DNA of 5,977 nt from Chloroflexota bacterium (GCA_009908585.1 JAAAOZ010000015.1:1-5977), one strand, 5' to 3'; shown: positions 1 through 5,977, numbered from the stretch's first letter. Numbers and translations: made by a program. Notes: generated by a model from the letters alone, not told the origin.

Positions 1-77
1 TACCAAAAAGGGGATCATTTGACGAGTATTCGATTGTTAAAGTGTCAACCTATTTCTGAACCATCCCGAAAAATGGC

Positions 78-494
78 ATGACAACCCAAAGCATTACCGT
101 CCGATTACCGGAGAAGTTGTATCTGCGTTTACAGCAAGCTGCTCAGGCCACGCGCCGTCCCTTGCAAGAGATTCTACTGCGCGCTGTGGAAATCGGCAGT
201 CCGCCGCATTGGGACGACGCTCCGGCGCCTTTCCAGGCTGATTTGGCCGCGTTGGATCGTTTGGACGACGAAGCCCTCTGGGATATCGCTCGTGCGGAGG
301 AACAAGTAGATTTAGAACGCTACCAGGAATTGTTGGACAAGAACGCCAACGGGACGCTCTCCGCAGCCGAGCGTGAGGAATTGGAACGCTTGCGGTTTGA
401 ATCTGACCGCTGTATGTTGCGCAAAGCCCAAGCCGTCGCCTTACTTCGGTGGCGCGGTCACGTCATACCCCAGGCTAAAGCGCTCAATGTATGA
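78..494 (+). CDS. Small protein with ribbon-helix-helix-like N-terminus, partner of HNH nuclease
   Basis: This 138-residue protein is of unknown function. Residues 5-40 (ITVRLPEKLYLRLQQAAQAT, then a second helix ending in EILLRAVEIGSPP) have the strand-helix-helix pattern of ribbon-helix-helix DNA-binding proteins. The rest (about 55-125) is predicted to be charged helix, with a conserved-looking ELLDKNANGTLSAAERE stretch and a basic end (LRKAQAVALLRWRGHVIP). There is no signal peptide or membrane segment, so it should be cytoplasmic. From memory, similar proteins sit directly upstream of HNH genes in Chloroflexota and Cyanobacteria. Its TGA overlaps the HNH start as ATGA, so the two are probably translationally coupled. 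ATG 78 is the only in-frame ATG after an in-frame TGA at 57-59. An ATG at 73 stops after two codons. No clear Shine-Dalgarno precedes the start. A DNA-binding regulator or antitoxin-like role is inference from the fold alone. Confidence 0.85.
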   Translation: MTTQSITVRLPEKLYLRLQQAAQATRRPLQEILLRAVEIGSPPHWDDAPAPFQADLAALDRLDDEALWDIARAEEQVDLERYQELLDKNANGTLSAAEREELERLRFESDRCMLRKAQAVALLRWRGHVIPQAKALNV

Positions 495-929
495 GCCAGC
501 ATTACATTTCTACCGCGATTCGCGCGCAATTGCGCGATGCCGATGACAGTCGGTGCGCCTACTGCCAAACTTCAGAAGCGAACACCGGACAGATATTGAC
601 CGTTGATCACATCATTCCTGAAGCGCAAGATGGGCCTACGACGTTTGAGAATCTCTGCTTAGCGTGCCGGCGCTGTAATCAATACAAGGGCGCTGCGACC
701 ACGGGCCTTGATCCTCTAACCGGAGATAGTTTACCGCTGTTTAATCCCCGCACACAACATTGGGATGAACATTTCGCGTGGAATGATCCGGGTGATCATC
801 TTGTAGGATTAACGGCCATTGGGCGGGCAACCGACTTTCAAACTATGCCTTGCGCTAAACATCAATAATGAAGCTATCGTGACCGCTCGCCGTCGCTGGA
901 TCAGCGTGGGGTGGCATCCACCTAAGTGA
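491..929 (+). pseudogene. HNH endonuclease gene, frameshifted near the 3' end
   Basis: As it stands this encodes a 125-residue product (491-868). It carries a zinc-stabilised HNH fold: C22xxC25, D39-H40 in TVDHIIPEA, N54, C59xxC62 and N63xxxK. Such proteins cut DNA using a metal ion held by the His/Asn residues. Residues 82-113 (LFNPRTQHW to LTAIGRAT) are typical of this HNH subfamily. After RAT the frame reads DFQTMPCAKHQ and stops. The usual family ending continues instead in the +1 frame from about 852: ALNINNEAIV, then TARRRWISVGWHPPK, stopping with TGA at 927-929. Family members as I recall them have RAT-V-x-AL, with two residues between RAT and AL. The DNA here has 19 nt where 6 are expected, so a net 13-nt insertion around 833-851 would explain the shift. 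All catalytic residues lie upstream of the lesion, so the short product might keep some activity. A sequencing error is also possible. Start ATG 491 overlaps the upstream stop. Confidence 0.82.
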
Positions 930-955
930 GGAATTCATTGACACCTTCCCAGTAA

Positions 956-1021
956 TCATGGGCCGAAGCGAAGGCCGCGCGCCTGCGCGAGGACCTGAGG
1001 GTGGAGGAGCGGGAGGAGTAG
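956..1021 (+). pseudogene. GC-rich coding-like remnant, C-terminal tail of an unknown gene
   Basis: This stretch reads as SWAEAKAARLREDL, then RVEEREE and a TAG at 1019-1021. It is a strongly charged helical tail with third-position G/C codons. I counted about 44 G/C in positions 961-1020, against about 26 in 1021-1080 and 30 in 901-960, so it does not match its surroundings. The frame is closed immediately upstream by TAA at 953-955. In the frame offset by one, 928-951 reads EEFIDTFP, which could be an upstream part of the same gene separated by an indel, but this is a guess. No start codon or ribosome binding site supports a complete gene. I do not recognise the family. It ends only 12 nt before the stop of the convergent RM gene, so it may mark the point where foreign DNA joined the backbone. 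Confidence 0.4.
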
Positions 1022-1033
1022 AAGTTTGTAGGA

Positions 1034-4000
1034 CTACTCCAATTCAGATAGCGACCGCTGTATTGCTTGCATTTCTTTTCCTGTAATATCCCATAGTTCT
1101 GCTGCAGCCTCATCTATTTGCGCCTCCACCCCGGCCAAACTGGTCTCATCACCAATAGCTACTAATTTGTGCGCTTTCTGAGATAGAATTGACAGATGAT
1201 TATGGAGAGAATTTTCTTCGGAGAACTCAGGAATACCTATGACTTTTAAGATGTGGGTTGTGATATCAGTGGCATAACAAGAAGGTACCGCGACTGCGGG
1301 AGATGAATTCAAGAGCGAACATACAAAATGAGCCTCACGTTCATTATGAAAGTCGATAAACTGCACAGTCTGATCGGGGATTACAAGTTTTGATAGAGAA
1401 TCAAAGGTGGCTTTACTAAAGACAGAACACCTCAAAAAAGCATCCTCACGAGCCCAGCCAACTTTGTAGGGAGACATCGTATATGGGCCAACGTTATACA
1501 TTGTATAAAAAGGTGCCTGAGATTCCTGAAAATACTTCTTATAACCACTTCTGCCAACAAGTTTATCACGGAACTTCCGAATAAAAGAGTAAGTATCTGG
1601 TAAGTGAACTTTTAGCCAAGATTCATCTATTCCCGTACGACTATCAGGCTCCTGCATAAGAAGTATATGAACCGATGGAATTGCCTGCCATCGTGTTACA
1701 TCACGTCCTCTTAAAAGAGGATAAACTAAATCAGATTCAACAACAGCTTGAATTCGACGAACTTTAGCTCGGCCTATATCTCCCAGATTCTCAATTACCA
1801 ATTTACCATCCGGTCGATGATCGAGTATTCCTACCCAGTATATGCCATTGAACCATGTACAAGCACCAGAGTAAGCACGATATGAGGATGGTGTAATTAC
1901 ATTTTGCAATGCCTTGAGTGCTGCTCTACGTGCTGTTATCCAGGGTGAGGTTGGATCATCGCTGGTAACTGGCTCAGCCCAGAGGTTGCTGCGAACGGTC
2001 ATCTCTTCGACCTCTTCCAGCGTCAGATCCTCTGGGATAGTGCGCCGTCTCCCTCGTCCCCAAGACTCCCCCTGCCAGAAGGTATAAGCTACTGGATAGT
2101 TAATTTTTCCTCCTTTCTGAAGCACCATCACTGCTGTTTGATTTGCTACCCCAGGGAAGGGCTTGATTTCGGACATATCATCTATGACCAGAGGGCAAAG
2201 ATGCTCACCTTCTTCCCCTAACTGAAAACGTCTGAATCCGGCCCCCGCGCCTTTGGTCTTAAATACAGTTTGGGTGATGATAAAGCCCAATTTGCCATCA
2301 GACTTCAAGTAATGATCAGCGGCAGCATAGGTGAAAAGCATAGCTAAGTCTTTCTTCCCCCCACCTAAGCGGGCAGCGTGACCTGTCAAGCTAAACAACC
2401 CATAATTTTCCCACATTTTTCGGGTCGCTTCTCGGTATTCTGGGCTTAAGCTCTCCCAATTTACCCAAGGAGGGTTTCCGACCACAAAGTCGAACTCCCC
2501 TACAAATACCGGGGCGAAAGCGTTCTTGAGCAGTCGCGCCCACAATCCATCTCGACCTTCTCCATCAAGCCGATAAAGTTGGCGATACAGACTTTCAAGT
2601 ACTGTGACAGTTTTGGCCTCGCTTACGGTTAGTTCACGTTGAGCGCGGTCTATGAATTCTTGTGGAGTATATTGATTTTTTACACATTCCTCTAACAAAG
2701 AGGAGAGTACTCCTATTTCTCCCGCATCTACGGTCTCACCAGGTATATCGAAGTCACCTGCAACTGTACTTAAGCGATAGTCTGTTCCAAAGAGATCGGC
2801 TCGTTCATTGGGAGTGAGGATGCTATCACACATGTAGACGGGTAAATCCACCGGGCCGCGTCGATAGCGCAGTAGATCCCCCAAGGCCAGCAGATAATTG
2901 GTGCGCGCTGCGATAACGCTGAGAGGATTAAGATCAAAGCCCACGATGTTATCCAGCGCTGCATCAAGCACTTTAGAAGGGGGGATAAGATGATCAGCGG
3001 CATATTGACGTAGCCGCTGCAAAGCTAAGATGAGGAATGTCCCGCTACCACATCCGGGATCAATAAGCCGTTTTTTGGGATTGCCTTTGTAGCCCATCTG
3101 ATTTAACAATCGTTCGGCTAACCAATCAGGGGTGTAATATTCACCTAAGTCGTGACGTAATTTTCGCGGGACTAAATACTGGTAGAGTTTCTTCAACAAG
3201 TCGCGAGTGTACTCTGGCGCCAACGTGCTAGTGGCCGGTTCAAAATCGCTTAACATGCGCGCTATAGTGCGGATACCATTTGCCAGATCGTCGCTCCAAG
3301 CATCTAAATACCAGCCGAAGAAATCACCTTCCAAAAAATTATTGATTCCGAGCAGAGCAAAGGTACCGCCATTTTCTAGATTTTTCAGTTCGAGCTTTAG
3401 TTGTTTCTCGACCATTGTGGGCAATGTAGTGACAAACGAACCTACTAATGCTCCGCCTTGCAGGGAGGCCAACTCTACTGCCAAGAACTTCATCAACAAG
3501 GCATAGTAGGTGTGAACAGCGAAAAAGAGTGGCTTCAGTTCAGCTTTTTCTACGGCGTTGTAAAGTGCAGCCAATTGTGGAGCATCTTTCTGGGCCTTAC
3601 GTAATTCTTCGCCATAGACGATACCAAAGACTCGATCCCATTCAGCAAATAGGGTTGCTACTCGTGGATGATCACGATGAGTCTGTAAAACAGTATAAAA
3701 GAGGTTAACCAGTCTAGGCGCAATCTCGCCTTGGGGGCCAAAATCAGCGGCCAGCGCTTCAGGCGTGAGGGGTTTGCGAGAAAGAGAACGCAGGTACAAT
3801 AACAAAAGTTCGATGCTTTCACGTTCTATCGGTACAGGTCCGATAACTTGAAATCCACCTTTGTATGCGTCGATCTCCAAAAAGCTCGCCTGAGCTCCAG
3901 GTAAAGCAGGTAAGGGGGATTCTCTTTGGCGACCAGTGGCAGAATAGCGAAGGAAAACAATCTGTTGCCCATCCAAGCCAACCCCGATCATTTTTTCCAA

Positions 4001-4333
4001 GGCTTCAAATTGATCAGCCCGATTACCAGCGCTGCTGGCAAGATCGGTCAGATAGCGTGCAATTTGCTTAACTATCTCATCAGCCTGACCTTTGCTTGCA
4101 ATGCGTCCTGGTCTTTTGTACTCGATAATGACATGTCCATATACGGCATCGGCTGCGCCACTGAGAGTAGTCTTTTCATATTCAGGTGTTGTCGTCAACC
4201 CTAAAGCTTGCAAGGTATCGCCGAGCGTGCGCTCCACGCCAACGCGCAATTCTTCTTCATTGTGCGCTTGTTGGGCCACTTGGCGGATTGCCTCCGCTAA
4301 TGCCTCGGCGGCTATCGAATTATTAGAACCCAT
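1034..4333 (-). CDS. Single-chain type IIG-like restriction-modification enzyme (PD-(D/E)XK nuclease + N6-adenine methylase + specificity domain)
   Basis: This 1099-residue cytoplasmic enzyme is predicted to methylate adenine in a specific DNA site and to cut DNA whose site is unmodified. Residues 55-95 form a PD-(D/E)XK nuclease: D62, then E71-Y-K73 in VIIEYKRPG, and Q90-x3-Y94 (QIARY), as in HsdR/RecB-type nucleases. Residues 200-395 are mostly helical linker. The methylase follows: motif X at 396-410 (LGEYYTPDWLAERLL), SAM-binding motif I at 425-433 (DPGCGSGTF), acidic FDLNP at 466-470, CDSIL at 502-506 and catalytic NPPW at 620-623. Residues 810-1099 lack methylase motifs and probably form the target recognition domain plus a C-terminal helix. 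Length and order fit type IIG/IIL (Eco57I-like) fusions, which need no separate S or R gene, and none is nearby. BREX PglX also has an Eco57I-like methylase, but no BREX genes are visible and PglX lacks this nuclease. ATG 4333 is preceded by GAGGAG ten nt upstream. The gene is more AT-rich than its right-hand neighbours, suggesting transfer. Confidence 0.92.
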   Translation of the reverse strand: MGSNNSIAAEALAEAIRQVAQQAHNEEELRVGVERTLGDTLQALGLTTTPEYEKTTLSGAADAVYGHVIIEYKRPGRIASKGQADEIVKQIARYLTDLASSAGNRADQFEALEKMIGVGLDGQQIVFLRYSATGRQRESPLPALPGAQASFLEIDAYKGGFQVIGPVPIERESIELLLLYLRSLSRKPLTPEALAADFGPQGEIAPRLVNLFYTVLQTHRDHPRVATLFAEWDRVFGIVYGEELRKAQKDAPQLAALYNAVEKAELKPLFFAVHTYYALLMKFLAVELASLQGGALVGSFVTTLPTMVEKQLKLELKNLENGGTFALLGINNFLEGDFFGWYLDAWSDDLANGIRTIARMLSDFEPATSTLAPEYTRDLLKKLYQYLVPRKLRHDLGEYYTPDWLAERLLNQMGYKGNPKKRLIDPGCGSGTFLILALQRLRQYAADHLIPPSKVLDAALDNIVGFDLNPLSVIAARTNYLLALGDLLRYRRGPVDLPVYMCDSILTPNERADLFGTDYRLSTVAGDFDIPGETVDAGEIGVLSSLLEECVKNQYTPQEFIDRAQRELTVSEAKTVTVLESLYRQLYRLDGEGRDGLWARLLKNAFAPVFVGEFDFVVGNPPWVNWESLSPEYREATRKMWENYGLFSLTGHAARLGGGKKDLAMLFTYAAADHYLKSDGKLGFIITQTVFKTKGAGAGFRRFQLGEEGEHLCPLVIDDMSEIKPFPGVANQTAVMVLQKGGKINYPVAYTFWQGESWGRGRRRTIPEDLTLEEVEEMTVRSNLWAEPVTSDDPTSPWITARRAALKALQNVITPSSYRAYSGACTWFNGIYWVGILDHRPDGKLVIENLGDIGRAKVRRIQAVVESDLVYPLLRGRDVTRWQAIPSVHILLMQEPDSRTGIDESWLKVHLPDTYSFIRKFRDKLVGRSGYKKYFQESQAPFYTMYNVGPYTMSPYKVGWAREDAFLRCSVFSKATFDSLSKLVIPDQTVQFIDFHNEREAHFVCSLLNSSPAVAVPSCYATDITTHILKVIGIPEFSEENSLHNHLSILSQKAHKLVAIGDETSLAGVEAQIDEAAAELWDITGKEMQAIQRSLSELE

Positions 4334-4343
4334 ATAGCTTTAT

Positions 4344-4349
4344 CTCCTC
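4344..4349 (-). promoter_or_regulatory. Shine-Dalgarno of the RM gene
   Basis: On the minus strand GAGGAG lies 10 nt before ATG 4333-4331. It supports this start for the RM protein, which leaves the nuclease domain complete with about 60 residues before its first catalytic aspartate. Confidence 0.65.
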
Positions 4350-4404
4350 GTATAAAATCCTCTGATGAGGTTCTGAACGCTATTCCTAAATGTCCTGTTG
4401 GTAT

Positions 4405-4415
4405 CTTGATTCAAG
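4405..4415. repeat. Short inverted repeat CTTGA-T-TCAAG upstream of the RM gene
   Basis: A perfect 5-bp inverted repeat around one central base, lying about 72 bp before the RM start. The arms extend imperfectly to TATCTTGA / TCAAGGATA. RM genes are often controlled by small dimeric regulators binding such sites, but no controller gene is present, and a palindrome this short can occur by chance. Confidence 0.3.
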
Positions 4416-4529
4416 GATAGTGTACAACGTTTTTCTGTCCCCTACAAATCCGAACACAAAAACTCTGATATAGCAAAATTACTCCGCTGCCCTCATTCCA
4501 TCCATTCCCCTCACGCACAGCCGACGCCC

Positions 4530-5291
4530 CTACTTCTGCGCGAGGATGAAGACGCGGCCCTCCTCCTCCGGCGCGGGGAGCGGCACATCCAAAGCCCCCA
4601 CACGCGCAAAGTGGACGTGGCTGAATCCGACCTGGCGCAGGGTCGCGGCGACGGCCTCCAAATCGAAGGCGGTGTTGTAGACAACCTCGTCAAAGCGCTC
4701 GAAGCGCTCATCCTCCTGGCGGAAAAAGCCGGTGATGTAGGTGTAGGCGCGCCGCATCTCTTTCACGACCACGCCGCGATTGATCAGCACCAGATCCGGC
4801 TCGTCCTGGACGGTGACGCCGCCCCAGCGATGCAGCCCGGCCAGCGTGTTCAGATCGAAGATGAACCAGCCGGCGTCCAACAGCACCTCATACACCGAAT
4901 GGAAGCAGCTCTCCAACGCCGCTAAGTCGGGAAGATGATTCAGCGTATCGTAGGTGGCGACCACCAGACCAAAATCCTCATCGAGCGCGAACTCCGCCGC
5001 ATCCCCCACCACGAAGCGCGCCTGCTCCTCGACCAAGTACTCCTGCGCGTTCTCCCGCGCGACCGCCAACATCGCCGAGGAGAGGTCCAACCCCGTGACG
5101 CGGTAGCCGTGCTCCAGGAAGTGCAGCGCCAGCTTCCCCGTGCCGCAGCCCAAATCCAGCAGCGTCTTGGGGATCGGATCGGTCATCTTCTGCTCGTAGA
5201 AGCTCCGAATCAGGGGCGAGACTCGGTTGGCGAAGGCGCTCCATCGCATATTGTAGATGCGGGCGAATTTTTCTCCGTAGGCTTGGGGCAT
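4530..5291 (-). CDS. Class I SAM-dependent methyltransferase, substrate unknown
   Basis: This 253-residue cytoplasmic protein has the Rossmann-like fold that transfers a methyl group from S-adenosylmethionine. Visible motifs are motif I at residues 45-52 (LDLGCGTG), the acidic residue after strand 2 at D69 (VTGLDLS) that holds the SAM ribose, GDA at 96-98, and the post-strand-4 region VVATYDTLNHL (110-120) followed by the FIFDLNTL strand (143-150). It resembles the Methyltransf_11/25 group, which acts on small molecules or proteins. It has no NPPY/DPPY catalytic motif, so it is not an adenine-DNA methylase and is unlikely to belong to the RM system. The start at ATG 5291 is supported by AAAGGAGA six nt upstream. 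It lies 51 nt after mutS on the same strand, so co-transcription is likely. Its codon use is very GC-rich, like mutS. The substrate cannot be deduced. Confidence 0.9.
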   Translation of the reverse strand: MPQAYGEKFARIYNMRWSAFANRVSPLIRSFYEQKMTDPIPKTLLDLGCGTGKLALHFLEHGYRVTGLDLSSAMLAVARENAQEYLVEEQARFVVGDAAEFALDEDFGLVVATYDTLNHLPDLAALESCFHSVYEVLLDAGWFIFDLNTLAGLHRWGGVTVQDEPDLVLINRGVVVKEMRRAYTYITGFFRQEDERFERFDEVVYNTAFDLEAVAATLRQVGFSHVHFARVGALDVPLPAPEEEGRVFILAQK

Positions 5292-5296
5292 GATGT

Positions 5297-5304
5297 TCTC
5301 CTTT
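5297..5304 (-). promoter_or_regulatory. Shine-Dalgarno of the methyltransferase gene
   Basis: AAAGGAGA on the minus strand, with GGAG six nt before the ATG at 5291-5289. It is a strong ribosome binding site that fixes this start and follows directly after the repeat array. Confidence 0.75.
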
Positions 5305-5344
5305 AGCGTCTCAGCGTGTTAGCGTTTCAGCGTCGCAGCGGATC
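5305..5344. repeat. Degenerate 8-bp tandem repeat, five units (consensus AGCGTNTC)
   Basis: Starting at 5305, every eighth base begins AGCG: AGCGTCTC, AGCGTGTT, AGCGTTTC, AGCGTCGC, AGCGGATC. A further AGC follows at 5345. The array fills almost the whole gap between the mutS stop codon (5343-5345) and the methyltransferase ribosome binding site. It probably arose by slippage duplication. Any effect on coupling between the two genes is unknown. Confidence 0.75.
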
Positions 5345-5977
5345 AGCTTTCTTGGGCTTTTTTCTGCAATTCGTACAGCTTGGTCAGCGCGTCGATGGGC
5401 GTGAGGCTGTTGATGTCCAACTGGCGCAGGGCCTCGATGACGGGCGATTCCTTGGCGATGAGCACCGGCTGGAAATCCTCCGGCCCCTGCGATTGCGTGC
5501 CGGGCCGGAACTCGCCGCTCTCCAGATCCTCCAGCAAATCCTCCGCGCGGTGGACGACGGGCGCGGGAATCCCCGCCAGCCGCGCCACGTGAATCCCGTA
5601 GGAGCGATCCGCGCCGCCCGGCGCGACCTGGTGCAGGAAGATGATGTCGCGCCCCTCCTCGACGACGTCCAAGTTGAAGTTGCGCACGTGCGGCAGTCGC
5701 TCCTCCATCTCGATCAGCTCGTGATAGTGCGTGGCGAAGAGCGTGCGCGCGCGCCGCTCCGGGTGATTGTGCAGATATTCGATCACGGCCCAGGCGATGG
5801 CCATGCCGTCATAGGTGCTCGTGCCGCGCCCCACCTCATCCAAAATCAGCAGGCTGTGCGGCGTGGCGTGATGCAGGATATTGGCCGTCTCCACCATCTC
5901 CACCATAAAGGTCGATTGGCCCGCCGCCAACTCATCGGAGGCGCCGATGCGCGTGAAGATGCGATCTACCACACCAA
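5343..5977 (-). CDS. mutS: DNA mismatch repair protein MutS, C-terminal ATPase part (5' end outside window)
   Basis: This is the last about 211 residues of MutS, which binds mismatched bases and uses ATP to recruit MutL. Counting from the valine codon at 5972, the fragment has the ABC-type signature region LAAGQSTFMVEM (15-26), Walker B LLILDEVGRGTSTYDG (41-56, with D45-E46) and the switch histidine region FATHYHEL. The usual MutS tail follows, ending in a helical segment (TPIDALTKLYELQKKAQ) like the dimerisation end of bacterial MutS1. The frame stays open to the window edge: GTG at 5972-5970 is an internal valine, and the preceding codon is glycine, as expected for G-V-V-DRIF. The Walker A loop and the mismatch-binding domain lie outside. 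MutS2 is excluded because no Smr-type end is present and the sequence follows MutS1 closely. The stop TGA is at 5345-5343. Composition is GC-rich backbone. Confidence 0.96.
   Translation of the reverse strand, partial: GVVDRIFTRIGASDELAAGQSTFMVEMVETANILHHATPHSLLILDEVGRGTSTYDGMAIAWAVIEYLHNHPERRARTLFATHYHELIEMEERLPHVRNFNLDVVEEGRDIIFLHQVAPGGADRSYGIHVARLAGIPAPVVHRAEDLLEDLESGEFRPGTQSQGPEDFQPVLIAKESPVIEALRQLDINSLTPIDALTKLYELQKKAQES

Larger units (their letters stand above)
4334..4529 (-). other. Non-coding leader of the RM gene and 3' flank of the methyltransferase gene
   Basis: These 196 bases hold no supportable gene. Composition falls sharply at about 4490: I count about 24 G/C in 4441-4500, against about 42 in 4561-4620. 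Transcription of the RM gene probably starts here, because the gene is separated from the upstream operon. I found no convincing -35/-10 pair; the best -10-like string is TATATC on the minus strand (revcomp of about 4467-4472), without a good -35. I see no clear hairpin plus T-run that would terminate the methyltransferase transcript. Confidence 0.4.

Noticed and set aside
19..46. TTGACG as the -35 box of a promoter for the 78-494 gene
   Set aside because: No acceptable -10 hexamer lies 16-18 bp downstream (AGTGTC or GTGTCA there), so a promoter call is not supported.
840..855. Programmed +1 ribosomal frameshifting in the HNH gene
   Set aside because: There is no recognised slippery site or stop-codon pause at the shift, and the lesion looks like a 13-nt insertion. 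Mutation or sequencing error is simpler.
961..976. GGCC-GAAGCGAA-GGCC as a terminator hairpin between the convergent genes
   Set aside because: The stem is only 4 bp with an 8-base loop and no T-run on either strand. It is better explained as part of the coding-like remnant.
922..1113. Minus-strand open frame of 63 codons overlapping the end of the RM gene
   Set aside because: It overlaps the RM 3' end and the GC-rich remnant in another frame, lacks a ribosome binding site, and resembles no family I know. It is a shadow.
1034..4333. PglX of a BREX system
   Set aside because: The N-terminal PD-(D/E)XK nuclease and the absence of BREX partner genes in the window favour a stand-alone type IIG-like enzyme, though genes beyond the left edge cannot be seen.
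3207..4337. Several plus-strand frames opposite the RM nuclease part
   Set aside because: They overlap each other and a well-supported gene, show no domain pattern, and have no start signals.
4611..5306. Long plus-strand open frames opposite the methyltransferase gene
   Set aside because: GC-rich DNA leaves antisense frames open. The minus-strand protein has clear SAM-binding motifs and a good ribosome binding site, while these have neither.

Overview
The window looks like part of a moderately GC-rich bacterial chromosome. I infer Chloroflexota, with moderate-to-low confidence. The reasons are a bacterial-type MutS tail, a ribbon-helix-helix-like/HNH gene pair of a kind I associate with Chloroflexota and Cyanobacteria, and a mix of very GC-rich backbone genes with a more AT-rich accessory segment. 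No RNA gene, CRISPR array or insertion sequence is visible.

Layout: positions 78-929 (+ strand) hold a two-gene cassette. The first gene encodes a small protein with a ribbon-helix-helix-like N-terminus. The second, overlapping it by ATGA, encodes an HNH nuclease. The HNH gene is frameshifted near its 3' end: the family's C-terminal tail is still legible in another frame up to a TGA at 927-929, so the 125-residue product is a truncated version. Positions 956-1021 hold a very GC-rich coding-like remnant. Positions 1034-4333 (- strand) encode a 1099-residue single-chain restriction-modification enzyme: a PD-(D/E)XK nuclease, a helical linker, an N6-adenine methylase and a C-terminal specificity region. 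Positions 4334-4529 are non-coding and include the RM leader. Positions 4530-5291 (- strand) encode a class I SAM-dependent methyltransferase. Positions 5343-5977 (- strand) are the C-terminal ATPase part of mutS, which runs off the right edge. A degenerate 8-bp tandem repeat fills the gap between mutS and the methyltransferase.

How they fit together: mutS and the methyltransferase are GC-rich, on one strand and 51 nt apart, so they are probably a backbone operon. The RM gene is clearly more AT-rich, most of all in its specificity region, and stands alone with its own leader. It was probably acquired beside this operon. The RM gene and the HNH cassette converge tail to tail on the GC-rich remnant, so the left part looks like an accessory patch that has collected at least two unrelated pieces. 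The likeliest undescribed element is the RHH-like/HNH pair. The RM enzyme is a recognisable type IIG-like architecture, but its specificity cannot be read from sequence alone.
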